In this document: piece by piece, positions 19,801 through 32,453 of the stretch | Numbering within the stretch: the stretch's first letter is position 1 | Layout: the number at the start of each line of letters is the position of its first letter | Assembly (NCBI GenBank): GCA_029990175.1 | Contig: JARKIP010000011.1 | Coordinates: 29,176,001 to 29,240,000, forward strand | DNA: 64,000 bases | DNA from: Petunia secreta | Lineage: Eukaryota; Streptophyta; Magnoliopsida; Solanales; Solanaceae | Reading direction: 5' to 3' | Notes under the pieces: model-generated | Database searches by the model: none | The model's input: the letters and a program-made list of their open reading frames with translations, nothing else | Told to the model about the DNA's origin: nothing | Made by a program: the position numbers and the translations under genes

Positions 19801-21113
19801 ATTACCAAAGCTCAAAATCGCAATTGCCAATAACCTTCGCTACTGCCTTTGGATTCGACCAGCTGCACCAACGCGCCTTACCATTGCCTCGCTTGTCATC
19901 TCCATCGCCATAGCTGCTGCTCCATGCCATCACAAACACGAACCCACAGCTCCTCGAACCATCGCATCGCCACTGTTGAAGCAAGCATCCCACAGCTAAA
20001 CATTTGCCACCATCAATGTCTCAAACTCGACGTCATAGCCATCGCTGCAGCGCCCTCGCCAATCACTCGCTCGAATGAAAAACACCCCCGCCCCACTGCC
20101 TAAACACTCCATAACAGCCCCTCCACCACTGCACAAACCAGACCTCCCCTCAACCCCTATATCAATTCACAGACCTCCCTAATCCATCCTCATTACAAAC
20201 ATTATCAGAAACAGCCCCCTCCCTCCATAAAATAAATCCCACAGCCCGGTCATCATCATCATCATCATAAACAGAAACCAAAGAAAAAATAAGAAGAAGA
20301 AGAAGAAGAAGAACAATGAAAGAAAAAAAAAACAGAAAGAAAAAACAGAAAACAGAAAGGGGAAACGGGACAAGGGCACGGGCAAAAAAGGAGAGGGATA
20401 TTGGGAGATGAAGATGCGAGGGTGAGAGGAAGAGGGGAACCAAGAAAACTCACCGTAAAATTCGAAGTTACACCGGATTTCGGGTTTGACCGAACTTTTG
20501 ACTCCCGATCTACGAAAATCGGCTTAGAATTTGTAGAAACTAAGTTGAGAAATGGATTGGGGGGGGGGGGGTCGAGATCTTTAAAATGGTATATATATTG
20601 TATTTTTCCGGCCACCGGAGGTGGTGGCCGGCGGCGGCGCCGCGGCAGTTCTACGGTGGACCAACGGCGGCTGGCGATTTCCGGCGACGGGGTGGAAAAT
20701 CGCCAGGGCTCCGCCAGCTTTTGAAGCTAAGGGGTGTAAAGAATGAGAAAATGGGGTGTTTTGGGTTTATATAGGTGGGGTGTGGGCCAGGTTATAAAGT
20801 GGGCTAATGGGTTGACGATTTGGGCTGTTAGTTTTTCATATACGGCCATTAAAATGTCTAAACTAGATTAAAACACACACAACTAAAATTAAAATCACAT
20901 AATTTGTAATACTATCGCAATTGAATTATAAAATCAAAGCTAAACAATACATAACAAGTAATTTTTGATATTTCCATATTTTATATCCTAATTAACGACA
21001 ATTTAGTTAAAATAACACACTAGAAGTTCCGAAAAATTTTGACGAAACGTCCTAAGCATCTGATACGACTATTCTGAGCAATTTTATAAATTTTGGTGCC
21101 AAAGGTGATTACA
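16849..21113 (-). repeat. 5' LTR of the Ogre element, complete
   Basis: 4265 bp, starting TGTCACGCCC and ending GTGATTACA on the plus strand. It carries a decamer GGAGTCGCCA at 16925-16934 that also occurs in the PBS. No LTR ORF looks like a gene: the Phe/Leu/Met-run frames near 20162-20443 translate GAA and ATC repeats. Confidence 0.93.
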
Positions 21114-21351
21114 GTGGGGGTAATGGGTAGGGGGTGGTGGTGATGGGTGGGGGTTATGGCGTTGGGGTGATGAGTGTGGGTGTGGGGTGATGGGAGAAAG
21201 AAAGAGTAAGTGAGAGAATTTTTAATTTGAGGAAAATAGAAATTGAAAGTAAAATGTGTTAGAAAAATAATGCTATGCATTGTATTTAGAAAAATATTGC
21301 TATTTTTTTTGTAATTAAGGGTGAAAATTTGTATATTTGTGTAAAAAACCC
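21114..21351. mobile_element. Terminal part of a Mutator-like non-autonomous element
   Basis: The last 110 bp (tgctatgcattg, atattgctatttttt, gtgtaaaaaaccc) match the right terminus of the 47039-48781 element closely. The part before it is cut off by the Ogre LTR at 21113, so the Ogre element seems to have inserted into this copy. The other end would lie left of the window. Confidence 0.55.
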
Positions 21352-22563
21352 TTTTATTTAAGAGATTTTTACACCACATGCCCGCATTTTAAAAAATATT
21401 ACATGTCTTTGCCCATTTTAAACTTCATTTCACCCCATGCCCATTTTAGTAAAAATATTACCCTTTTACCCATTTTGCCAAAAATATATATTACCTTTCT
21501 ACCCATTCTTTTATCTCTTACTATTATTTCATCCCCTAATACCCATATCAACGTTTAATTCCCAAAAATTTCTCCATACACACAAGTCACCAGACAAAGG
21601 TGAAATGCTGCCAAATTTTTAACTCTAGCCGGCGTCCACTTGCGGCCGCCACTGTTGGCAGAATAAATTACACATTCCGATTCCTCTCACCCCCTCGTTC
21701 TCGATCCAATCTTGGTTTTCCCACATTCCTACTCATTTGGTGTAAATCGAAGTTCAAAAAAAGCGGCAAAAACCTTAACTCTGGCGATCAGCGATATTTT
21801 CCGGTCAAGTTATCCATACACGAACTCGCATCTCTCTCCTCCACTCATTTTCGAAGGTTTTTTCATGAAACCCCCTCAATTTCCCCCTTTTACTTCTCTG
21901 CTATGGTGATTTTGTGATTACGATATGGAAGCTCCAACGATGATGTCGTATTGATGATGATTTAGTGTTGGTGACGGTTTGAGGCTTGCTGCGACGGCGA
22001 TGATGCAGCAGCAGCGGAGTGTTGAGGCTGCCTGGTTTTTAGCTCTGTTTGTGTTTGATTCAAATAGTGGTATGATACCTCGGCAAGGGTTGAGCAGATT
22101 GTGGTGGCGATTTACTATGGTTTGATTCTTCTTGGCATTACCGATGGTTTGACAACTTTGTGATGTTGTAGCAGCTATGGCGTTGGCATGATGAGGCTGT
22201 TGGCTATGATTGTGATTCCACAGCGGGACTATGACGGAGATTCAAAGCAAAAACAGTGGTGGTGAAGGGTGGACAAGAGGTGTTAAGATGATGTTGATGT
22301 GATCTTGGGGCTGCGGTGATGACGAGTATACATCAGCTGCTCACGATGGTGATGAAGAGTTGAAGCTGTTAGTGCAGCAACGAGGTGGATGCTTTGATGG
22401 CTGCTTTGCTGGTGAGGCTCTGGCGTGGGACCTTAGCTAGGCAGTTGTTATCGTGGCGTCGAGACAGCGGCGATGTGATATAGAGATGGAAATGTCAGTG
22501 CTTGGATACTTTGGCAAACGGGTTTGATGAAACTCTAAGTCCTTTTCTTTCATTGCTGTTTTA
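21352..22563. other. Unassigned gene-like stretch
   Basis: The left part has pyrimidine-rich repeats of a gcccatttt motif. From about 21620 composition becomes gene-like, with GAT/GCG-rich sequence, but no long frame survives. It may be a captured or decayed gene start; the LARD then interrupts it, and it would resume at 32454. Nothing specific is recognised. Confidence 0.3.
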
Positions 22564-22568
22564 CTTAG
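22564..22568. repeat. Target-site duplication (CTTAG), left copy
   Basis: Identical to 32449-32453 on the other side of the LARD. Confidence 0.9.
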
Positions 22569-24988
22569 TGTTGAACTCCCAAAAAATTAAGCCCGAAGGG
22601 TTAAATTCAGGAATATCAACTGAATGGACTAACTCTTTTGGAGTTTTTGGAGTCGCCACCCAATTTAAGGAAAACAGGGAACCAAATAAGCAAATGCGTG
22701 CAAAACTCTGTTTTTATAAAAAGACGGTCTTTCTTTAAGAGATTCTACAGGTAAGAGGTTTTGTTAATTTCGAAAAAAGGTTTTTATGGCACTTTCGAAA
22801 TTCCATTAACAACGGTTATTCCGACAGGTTTCCAAATATTTACAAGTGCATTTTTCTTGCGAAAGAATTACTTTAAAATAGTAATAATAATAATAGTAAT
22901 AATAATAATAATAAATAATCGAATAAAAACTTATTTTCCAAATATTTTACTTGCACGCATTTACTAAGATGACCCCAATTTACAATAAATTAAATAACGA
23001 CTTCAAAATAAAAGGTAATGAAGATAAAGTAAAGCAATATACAACTGATCAAATATTATTGATAAATAAAATATTTTACACATTTACTTACATGAATATC
23101 CCTAAGGAAAGGAAGGAAAAGTTAAAGATAGACCAAAGGAAATTGATCAACTCGCGGGAGTCTTGAATTTTTCTAAAATTTCTTAAGTCTCATTTTCTTG
23201 AATGCTTGAGTCCGAACTCGATCTCAAATAACTCCAAGTCAATGTATATCCATATTTGTAGGTTAGCCAAACGCGTCCCCAAGTTGTTCGTGCCAAAATG
23301 TAGCTCGCAAAAAATATGCAAATGAAATTGGATTAGTACAATAATAAAATGTAATAACTAATGAAAATAAAATAATAATAATAAAATAAAGAAGTAATAA
23401 TAATAATAATAATGGTAAAATATATATAATAATAGTAATGGGGTTTTATTTTTGTAAAATTTTTGGCTCAGGTTTGTATGGCGTGTCGCGTAGAGGCTCA
23501 GGATGTTGATACGGCTGCAAACACGGAACTCAGGCCGGTTGCCATGCCAAGTACCAAATCCACCACTCTATTAGACTTACTTTGTATTAAATTGATACAT
23601 TCATCATCGCCTATTTGTTTTAGGGACACGGGGTAATACATAACGAGATTGATTTTAGGTCTCCAAACGTCCTTGGTCTTGTGTAGTATCCATTCAAATC
23701 AATTTGTAGGCCTCAGGTTTATTATTTTTATAGGCCTATCAGTAAAGTGCAGTATCCTTTGACTGATGACCAACAACCATAATCCCTCAGTAGCGTATTA
23801 GGCAATAGTAGCAAACAATTATCCTAATACTGTATTTGTCAACAGCTTGAAACATTAGTTAGTGAAATATTGCAAATCGGCAGTAGGACCAACAAGTAAC
23901 AGCATAGTCAAGTAGCAAAAAATAATAACAACACCGATATTATAAGTGGGATCCAGCAGACCAAACAACAAACACTTATTGTAGAAAACTGAACGGAGGC
24001 AAACTATTACAAATGAAAAATATTTCTACGGCGATAGCAACGATACAGCAGCGGCGAGGCAAAGAGGAGGAGCGACATCCCATTAATGGTGTCACTACGA
24101 CTGCCTGTTCTCTTTTCCAACTTTAATAACAAAACAGATAAATCAGAACAAAAATAAAACGAGGTCTATGCCAACATCAATGGAGTTGTCTGGCGAATGA
24201 GGCAAGAACATGAACAGGCGCGCCGGATTATATTTTCTGGCAAGACAACGAGCAGAGCACTAGTGAAAGGAAAAATATTAGGAACAATCAGCGAGAATCA
24301 AAGAATTCAAACGGCGAGATAGTAAGCCAACGGGACAAATAACCAACGGGGAAGTGGGGAGCGACCGCCGGTGTTGGGCTTCAGGCGAGCCCTCACAGCG
24401 TCGCTGCTACCAATCTCCTCCCACCCTCATTTTCGATCTACTGATGCCCTCCCCCATTATCCCTTTTGGTTTTCCGGCCTAAACAGTAACGACAACAACA
24501 AGCAAAGAAATAGCGAGATGAGGATAAAGAGGAGCGACTGCCGCTCGAATTTTTCGGTGGAAATAAGGATGCCGCTGCAACTCACTCTGTTTCTGTTTTT
24601 ATCGATGTGTGTGTATGTATATGAATGTGTGTGGGTCTATTATTAAAGTGGTGTTTGAAAAGGATAGGGGTATGTGTATTGGATCTGATGGTTTTGTTGT
24701 AATGTAAAAGAGAGGAGGGTTTTTTTTTTTTTTTTAGTGAGGAAGATGATGAATAGTGAGGGTGAGAGGTTAGGCTTTTAGGATTTATAGGGGTGAGGGT
24801 TAGGGGTTTTCAGAAATTGGGTTAGAAAAAAATTGTGCGTTGCGTAAATAGGCCAGGACTCAAAATGGAGAACAATTATGGCCCTTTTTCCATTAAAATT
24901 ATGAACTTAATTTATTCTAAAAGTTAACCTTATTTTAAACATAATTAGATGTTAATTGAAAATTCCAGGATAAAATTTGGTGTCAACA
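22569..24988 (-). repeat. 3' LTR of the LARD
   Basis: Aligned over its full length with 30028-32448. It contains an AAT-rich microsatellite (22879-22920), a second at 23360-23415, and the decamer GGAGTCGCCA at 22649-22658. The apparent ORF at 24371-24646 is shared by both LTRs with substitutions and is not a recognisable protein. Confidence 0.92.
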
Positions 24989-25001
24989 ACTGTCCCTCTT
25001 T
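24989..25001 (-). other. Polypurine tract of the LARD
   Basis: The minus strand reads AAAGAGGGACAGT next to the LTR, close to the Ogre tract. Confidence 0.8.
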
Positions 25002-25141
25002 ACCCGGAAAGGATGAAAGAGTTTTCAAGGTAAAGAAAGTTGACATTAAAACCAATTTACTCACTGTAAAGCCAAGACCCTGATTCCTGGGATCAAAATG
25101 TGAGGCTTATGGACATGGCCGAACTCCGGTTTCCGAGTTGC

Positions 25142-25181
25142 CTACATATCTCGGGCTGAAAGAGAATCAGGCCATATGTAG
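25142..25181 (-). other. Conserved hairpin, copy 3 (LARD, near PPT)
   Basis: Outer stem CTACATAT/ATATGTAG is a perfect 8 bp. Inner stem is CTC/GAG and the bulge has CTGATT. It stands in the same place relative to the PPT as copy 1. Confidence 0.6.
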
Positions 25182-25808
25182 TACGACGCAACTTGAAAAT
25201 CAAAGACGAGATAGTAATGACTGCTCAAGCGCGGGAAAAGAGGCTTGTAATCACCCAAGTTATGAAAATGTGGTCGATGACACACCCATAAAGAGTGGTT
25301 TACACGGGCATAGCTTCCACTGCACCTCGATAACCGAGCCATCTTGTCTTCAATCTCAAACCTCAGACTCTAAGGTTAACAAGAGACTTACCTCTAGGGT
25401 TGACGACTTATGCGGGTGCGATTCTTCAGGTCTTCGTTGACGAGTCTAGCTCATCTCAACGATTGCCCCAGTTCATCGCTAAGAAAGTTCCATGTTATGC
25501 TCCAAACACTGCTGCGGTGCTGCTAAAAATCCTGTAATAATCTCAACAAATGGTATGCGAGCAACTGCTAATAAACTGTAATAATTGGATAAGAAATAGA
25601 TAAAGTGATAACATAAAATTGTAAATGCGGGTTGTGATATCATCAATCTTCTTTCGATCAACTGACGAGGCGCTCCGCCCGGGGAACCTCTTGGCTGATC
25701 CTTATTCTGAAACAATAAAGCAAGACAATAAGTAAAGTGAGAATGAATTGTAAAATCCAAGGCTTTCATAAGATAAGTTGACTAACGAGACATAATGTCT
25801 CAAGCCGA
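25182..25808 (-). other. LARD interior, no gene
   Basis: I see no conserved protein on either strand. Short frames lack family motifs. Confidence 0.5.
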
Positions 25809-26287
25809 CTTGTCTTAGACTATCAAGCTACTTTAAATATAACATGCCAATATTGCAAGACAACCGACATCGCAAAACACTCCGAAAGTGGTGCTTCAGC
25901 CGACTTGTCTTAGACTATCAATCTACTTTAAATATAACATGCCAATATTGCAAGACAACCGACATCACGAAACACTTCGAAAGTGGTGCTTCAGCCGACT
26001 TGTCTTAGGCTATCAATCTACTTTAAATATAACATGCCAAATGCAAGACAACCGACATCGCGAAACACTCCGAAAGTGGTGCTTCGGCCGACTTGTCTTA
26101 GAATATCAATCTACTTTAAATACAACATGCCAAATGCAAGATAACTGACATCGCGAAACACTCCGATAGTGGTGCTTCAGCCGACTTGTCTTAGACTATC
26201 AATCTACTTTAAATATAACATGCCAGTATCGCAAGACAACCGGCATCGCGAAATACTCTGAAAGTGGTGCTTCAGCCGACTTGTCTA
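25809..26287 (-). repeat. Five tandem units of 93-95 bp inside the LARD
   Basis: The phrase cttgtcttagactatcaatc starts at 25809, 25904, 25999, 26092 and 26185, and a partial one at 26280. Each unit includes a short inverted pair CACT/AGTG around ccgaa. Confidence 0.92.
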
Positions 26288-26545
26288 TCTCTATCATCTA
26301 TGCAAGTTTCAGAATAATATTTATTTTGAAATAAGGATCATAAAGATAGAAATGCTGCCTGTTCGGCAACAAACCATGATAAGCATAATGCTTTTATTCA
26401 TGAAGAGGCAATTTACAACGCAATCTTGTACTATGTTTCAATCACATGACAAAACAAATAAGACATCCGGGCTTGAAGCATCCAATGTCCGAACGCAACT
26501 TGAAATAAACCTACATATCCTATTTAACAGGTGGATGAACTCGAA

Positions 26546-26636
26546 TTGTTTATTTATAAGGCGAACGAGCCCAAAACATTCATTTATAAGGCGAACGAGC
26601 CCAAAACGTTCGATTATAAGGTGAACGAGCCTAATT
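26546..26636 (-). repeat. Short repeat of about 30 bp, three units
   Basis: ttataaggcgaacgagccca recurs three times with small changes. Confidence 0.7.
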
Positions 26637-29600
26637 TTGATAGCAGCCTGCGAAATAAAGTTGTAAAAATTGTTTATTTAAGGCAAGATAATGCAAAATA
26701 AATAAGCAAAGCTGGGTCGTGTTGCTTGTATTGATAGTGTTGCAAAGCGTTGAATGCTGCCTTCAGTTCATATTGAATCTGATGTTCAATTCCTGCAAAT
26801 CTAAAGTAAATGTGTTGGAAAACGAGTGAATAATAAAGCAAAGGCTATAATGAAAAAGAAAGAAATAGATTTACTGTGCGTATGCGACAAGGCGAATAAT
26901 CTTCGAGAAATTGATGCTTGTCCTGAAAAAGTAAAGCAAGGCATTAATTTAAAGCAAATACAAAGGCATAATTTAAAGCAAGTGCAAAGCAAAGCAATGC
27001 AGAAATGTAATCAGTGCAATAGCCATTTGATAAATCAATTGGCGAGACAGTCAGGCAATGATGGCCTTGGGCAGATTATCAATTAAAATAAGGCAATGCC
27101 TATTTTGGCGTGATTTTAAAACATAACGCATACCTCGGCTTCATTGCCTATTTGGGAATGAAAATCGTAGAGGTAGAAATGCCGCCTGTTCGGCAATAGT
27201 TCATGGCAAAGCATAACGCTTTAAGTCATGAAAAGGCAATGCAACGCAATCTGCACGGCAACTTTGAATGCGCGTTCAATAAATTGTTCATCCATAGTGC
27301 GAATGATCTTTTCATTGCAAGCTTTCATGCTCCTGCTCTCAAAGAAAAATTGTTAGTTTTGAGGAGGGAGGGGGAAGCATTTGATTTGTGCTGGCTTCAT
27401 CCTGATCTTGCTTCTTACTCGTCTTCATTGGACTTGGATTTACGAATTGCTTTCAGAAACTTGGCTCATGAACTCAAATAGCATAGATTTTGAAAAATAG
27501 AGGCAAGATAAAATATTTTAATGCAATATAGCGAGTGAAATAAGCATGCAAATGAAGTCAAAGATGTATTTTGAAAATTTTGCCTTGATTTAAACTTGTG
27601 GCCTATCTTAAAACAAACTGAACATCCTTTGCCTTGGACATTGCACTGTCCGCTCAGCCAATTACAGAGTTCTTGCCAACTCATCTTTAATAACCAACGC
27701 TGCTTCTTGCAAAATTCTGCCCCAGTTATTATCTTTCGTAATCTCCAACTCGTTTTGCATAAATTGCCCCAGTTGTCCTTCTGGGGGAAAATGAAAATTT
27801 AAATGCTGAAGGGTCGAGACCGATGGGGGAGCCTACGTATCCCTCCTTGGGAATCAGACCGTGCGTAGTTCTGCATCACTGCTTCAACACCATATACCAA
27901 CAAATAAAAGCTGCCCCAGTTGAGGTTCTAACAGTAGTGCGATATCTAAAGAGCACAGACAATAACTTTTTTCAGTGCGTCGTTTTCAAACTGTTCAGTT
28001 GCTTTGCCATACGTCACAAGCAAAGCTTTGGCAGGTTTATCAATTATAATTTTGAAACAGAAACAAATACAAGCGCAAATAATATAATAAGAATGCAATG
28101 CATTTTATTTCAACTTTCATAAATTCAAAATGAGTTGATTCAGATTAACATAAGCTTTAAAGTATAATGCAATTCAGGGCCTCAATCTGAATTAAAATTG
28201 AAAATAATGCTACTAAGTTCAATCGCCAAGTTCTTTCATACAATGCCATTAGCTTCTGTTATTGCATCGTTCACGAGCTAGAGCATCTACCATCAATCAG
28301 ATCTTGAATCTTGCATGATTTGCATGGTCAACCACTTTACAAATCAAACTTCTGCTAAAGAAATAAACAAAACAAAGAAACCTCAAAGGGTAACTATGTT
28401 AGTTTGCATGTCATTCATAAGATTGCACACAAGCAAGCAACATCTAGTATTTAATGCATTTTGAGCAAATAAAGCAAAGAAATCAATTAATATGTGACAA
28501 TCACAAGTAGTTGAGCGTAAATAAAATATGCAAACGCGTCCTACCCTATAAGGTGCCTCTTTGTGCTAGAGGTAAGCCTAATCGCGCAAACAAGTGGTAA
28601 CGAAAAATAGTTCATGCCAGTTCTAAGAAATTTAGATTTAGAGTAAGCAATAAATAATAATAATTGATAACAATCATCTCTCCGCCTTGACACTGCAATT
28701 CCATTATCCCAACTATCTTCCAAAAGTTGGTATCAACTCGATATTTCAAAACGGCTCATGTTCTTCCCAACATCTACACAAAATTCTAAAACCCGAATGC
28801 CTAAAGCCTGAAACAATCCTCCATACCTTTTTCAAACATCTACACTCCTCCAATCATAACTCCCAATAATTTTACAACATCCAGGGGTGAATTTTCCAAC
28901 TGCTTTCACAACATCAGACTGCAAATCATAAAAGGTTCCAATTGACCTTTTACAAATAAAACCTCACTGGTCCTTGGCTTTGGACAAGCCTCTCAGCTTT
29001 CTAGGTTTTGCAAGGCTCACAAACCTTATTCATAGGGATCCTCACCGGTCCTCGATTTTGATCAAGCCTCTCAGTTTCCTAGGTAGCCAAGACCATACTG
29101 GTCTTCAAGGAGGGACCCCATTGGTCATTTATAGATATAAGGGCTTCACTATCCTAGTATGCGACAAGCACACTTCAATTATCATGAATGCAGTTGGACA
29201 GTCAACATAGGTTTGCACACACGCAAAGCCATTCACGAGAGGGACCCCACTGATCCTTTTAAAGACACCAGGGGCTTCGCCTCTTAGATCTCACTACACC
29301 AGGCCATATCCAAAACACAAACCAACCAAATATGCCTAACTTTCCCCGGACTATAATTCTGTCTTCTTCACAAAATTCTGCACTATGATGTCAAATTCTC
29401 CGTGGACTGCTATGACCACATAGATTCTGCTAAATTCTTTCATTTTCTAACTTAAAAGACAATATAGGAGACAAATTCTAAATCTGATTTTGCTCAAAAC
29501 ATGGTTAGGACTGAGGATTCATTATCACATAACACATAATATGCATTATCGTTGGGCTTCAAAAATCCGTTGACGTAAGGGCGGTTTCCTAACTATGGAG

Positions 29601-29702
29601 GCGGTACCAAGGACCGGGTCCAGACTAAGGTGTAAATGCATGCATGCTCCTAAAGCTCCTTCTAAGAGTGGGTTAACGGTTGAGGCTAACAGGTGAGTGG
29701 CA
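26637..29702 (-). other. LARD interior, AT-rich, no gene
   Basis: No retrotransposon protein is detectable. Frames such as 27203-27481 and 28974-29210 lack recognisable motifs. A gcctgttcggcaa block occurs twice (26358 and 27182). Between 28965 and 29290 related phrases (cactggtcc, aagcctctcag, gggcttc) recur loosely. Confidence 0.5.
27833..27868 (-). other. Conserved hairpin, copy 4 (LARD interior)
   Basis: The outer stem starts CTACG/CGTAG, then has one C-A mismatch in the sense RNA before a further A-T pair. The inner stem is TCCC/GGGA and the bulge has CTGATT. Confidence 0.5.
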
Positions 29703-29741
29703 GGCGGCTTCATTGTCGAATTACTCCCATGACAATCCGCC
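29703..29741 (-). other. Leader hairpin of the LARD
   Basis: GGCGG, a 4-base bulge and ATTGTC face GACAAT and CCGCC across a 13-base loop, 11 pairs in all. It is about 270 bp from the PBS, comparable to the Ogre leader hairpins. Confidence 0.5.
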
Positions 29742-30006
29742 GGTACACCAACTCGTCAAAGAGTTCTTTAGTGGAAGAAAAGTGTGGGTGCGTATGCACA
29801 CACCTCGCAGATATTTGAGTGAGAATGCAAGAGGTTCCCAGGAGTGGGGGAAATATGAACGGAATGCCAGTTTATATATGTGCACAAATAAGGGTGTAGT
29901 GACATGCTTTTCGTGGCACACAAACAAACATATATAATAAAGCAAAATAAATTAGGCATGCTAGTTGCAAATAATTGGAAACCTTTATGGTCAAAACCTT
30001 TACTGC

Positions 30007-30024
30007 TCCCCAGCAGAGTCGTCA
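30007..30024 (-). other. Primer binding site of the LARD
   Basis: The minus strand reads TGACGACTCTGCTGGGGA, two changes from the Ogre PBS, with a 3-nt spacer to the LTR. The change at the third base weakens the match to the tRNA CCA end. Confidence 0.8.
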
Positions 30025-30027
30025 TGC

Positions 30028-32448
30028 TGTTGAACCCCCAAAAAATTAACCCCGAAAGGTTAAATTCAGGAATATCAACTGAATGGACTAACTCTTTTGG
30101 AGTTTTTGGAGTCGCCACACAATTTAAGGAAAACAGGGAACCAAATAAGCAAATGCGTGCAAAACTCTGTTTTTATAAAAAGACGGTCTTTCTTTAAGAG
30201 ATTCTACAGGTAAGAGGTTTTGTTAATTTCGAAAGAAGGTTTTTAAGGCACTTTCGAAATTCCGTTCACAACGGTTAATCCGACAGGTTTCCAAATATTT
30301 ACAAGTGCGCTTTTCTTGCGAAAGAATTATTTTAAAATAGTAATAATAATAATAGTAATAATAATAATAATAATTAATCGAATAAAATCTTATTTGCAAA
30401 ATATTTTACTTGCACGCATTTGCTAAGATGACCCCAATTTGCAATAAATTAAATAACGACTTCAAAATAAAAGGTAATGAACATAAAGTAAAGCAATATA
30501 CAAGAGATCAAATATTATTGATAAATAAAATATTTTATACATTTACTTACATGAATATCCCTAAGGAAAGGAAGACAAAGTTAAAGATAGAACCAGAGAA
30601 ATTGATCAACTCGCGGGATTCTTGAATTTTTCTAAAATTTCTCAAGTCTCCTTTTCTTGAATGCTTGAGTCCGAACTCGATCCCAAATGACTCCAAGTCA
30701 ATGTATATCCACATTTGTAGGTTAGCCAAACGCGTCCCAAGTTGTTCGTGCCAAAATGTACATTGCAAAAAATATGCAAATGAAATTGGATTAGTACAAT
30801 AATAAAATGTAATAACTAATGAAAATAAAATAATAATAATAATAAAATAAAGAATTAATAATTATAATAATAATGATAAAATATATATTATAATAGTAAT
30901 GGGGTTTTATTTTTGTAAAATTTTAGGCTCAGGTTTGTATGGCGTGTCGCGTAGAGGCTCGGTATATTGATACAGCTGCAAACACGAAACCCGGGCCGGT
31001 TGCCATGCCAAGTACCAAATCCACCACTCTATTAGACTTACTTTGTATTAAATTGATACATTCATCATCGCCTATTTGTTTTAGGGACACAGGGTAATAC
31101 ATAACGAGATTTATTTTAGGCCTCCAAACGTCCTTGGTCTTGTGTAGTATCCATTCAAATCAATTTGTAGGCCTCAGGTTAATTATTTTCATAGGCCTAT
31201 CAGTAAAGTGCAGTATCCTTTGACGGATGACCAACAACCATAATCCCTCAGTAGCGTATTAGGCAATAATAGCAAACAATTATCCTAATACTGTATTTGT
31301 CAACAGCTTGAAACATTAGTTAGTGAAATATTGCAAATCAGCAGTAGGACCAACAAGTAACAGTATAGTCAAGTAGCAACAAATAATAACAACACCGATA
31401 ATATAAGTGGGATCCAGCAGACCAAACAACAAACACTTCTTGTAGAAAACTGAACGGAGGCAAACTGTTACAAACGAAAAATATTTCTACGGCGATAGCA
31501 ATGATACAACAGCGGCGTGGCAAAGAGGAGGAGCGACATCCCGTTAACGGTGTCACTACGACTGCCTGTTCTCTTTTCCAACTTCAATAACAAAATAGAG
31601 AAATCAGAACAAAAAATAAAACGAGGTCTATGCCAACATTAATGGAGTTCTCTGGCGAATGAGACAAGAACATGAACAGGCGCGTCGGATTACATTTTCT
31701 GGCAAGACAACGAGCAGAGCACCAGTGAAAGGAAAAATATTAGGAACAATCAGCGAGAATCAAAGAATTCAAACGGCGAGATAGTAAGCCAACGGGACAA
31801 AATAACCAACGGGAAAGTGGGGAGCAACCGCCGGTGTTGGGCTTCAGGCGAGCCCTCACAGCGTCGCTGCTACCAATCTCCTCCCACCCTCATTTTCGAT
31901 CTACTGATGCCCTCCCCTGTTATCCCTCTTTGTTTTCCGGCCAAAACAGTAACGACAATAACAAGCAAAGAAATGGTGAGATGAGGATAAAGAGGAGCGA
32001 CTTCCGCTCAAATTTTTCAGTGGAAATAAGGACGCCGCTGCAACTCTCTCTATTTCTATTTTTATCGATCTGTGTGCATGTATATGAATGTGTGTGGATC
32101 TATTATTAATGTGGTGTTTGAAAAGGAAAGGGGTATGTGTATTGGATCTGATGGTTTTGTTGTAATGCAAAAGAGAGGAGGGTATTTTTTTTTTAGTGAG
32201 GAAGATGATGAATAGTGAGGGTGAGAGGCTAGGGTTTTAGGATTTATAGGGGTGAGGGTTAGGGGTTTTGAAAAATTGGGCTAGAAGAAAATTGTGCGTT
32301 GCGTAAATAGGACAGGACTCAAAATGGAGAACAATTATGGCCCTTTTTCTGTTAAAATTATGAAGTTAATTTATTCTAAAAATTAATCTTATTTTAAACA
32401 TAATTAGACGTTAATTGAAAATTCTGGGACAAAATTGGGTGTCAAACA
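30028..32448 (-). repeat. 5' LTR of the LARD
   Basis: Second LTR copy; decamer GGAGTCGCCA at 30108-30117; AAT microsatellites near 30340-30375 and 30825-30875. Ends tcaaaca at 32448, followed by CTTAG. Confidence 0.92.
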
Positions 32449-32453
32449 CTTAG
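32449..32453. repeat. Target-site duplication (CTTAG), right copy
   Basis: Matches 22564-22568 exactly. Confidence 0.9.

Larger units (their letters stand above)
1..21113 (-). mobile_element. Ogre-type (Tat clade) Ty3/gypsy LTR retrotransposon, autonomous type but frameshifted
   Basis: The sequence starting at 1 repeats almost perfectly from 17765, giving two LTRs around a 13.5-kb internal region coded on the minus strand. Element order (right to left) is 5' LTR, PBS, leader, ORF1, gag-protease, gap, RT, RNase H, integrase, minisatellite, PPT, 3' LTR. An extra ORF before gag, two RNase H domains, a stop-filled gap between protease and RT, and a total size near 22 kb (with about 0.9 kb of the left LTR outside the window) are hallmarks of Ogre/Tat elements. 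By eye the LTR copies differ by about 27 substitutions over 3.3 kb plus a few indels, so insertion is recent, yet ORF1 and pol carry frameshifts. The left target-site flank lies off the window; the right flank begins gtggg. Confidence 0.93.
22569..32448 (-). mobile_element. Complete non-coding LTR retrotransposon (LARD), Tat/Ogre-related
   Basis: 9880 bp with two 2.42-kb LTRs (22569-24988 and 30028-32448), flanked by the same 5 bp CTTAG. LTRs start TGTTGA and end TCAACA (one base extra in the right copy). PBS (30007-30024) and PPT (24989-25001) place the sense strand on minus and match the Ogre types, including the 3-nt spacer. The 5.04-kb interior has no gag, protease, RT, RNase H or integrase frame. 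Any movement would therefore need proteins from another element, most simply an Ogre/Tat helper. By eye the LTRs differ by a few percent, so it is older than the Ogre element at the left. Confidence 0.93.

Noticed and set aside
24371..24646. Possible gene shared by both LARD LTRs (also 31834-32109)
   Set aside because: It lies fully within the LTR, drifts between copies without a coding pattern, and has no known motif.
25809..26287. Regular repeats as a CRISPR array
   Set aside because: Units are contiguous 93-95-bp copies with no unique spacers, inside a plant LTR element.
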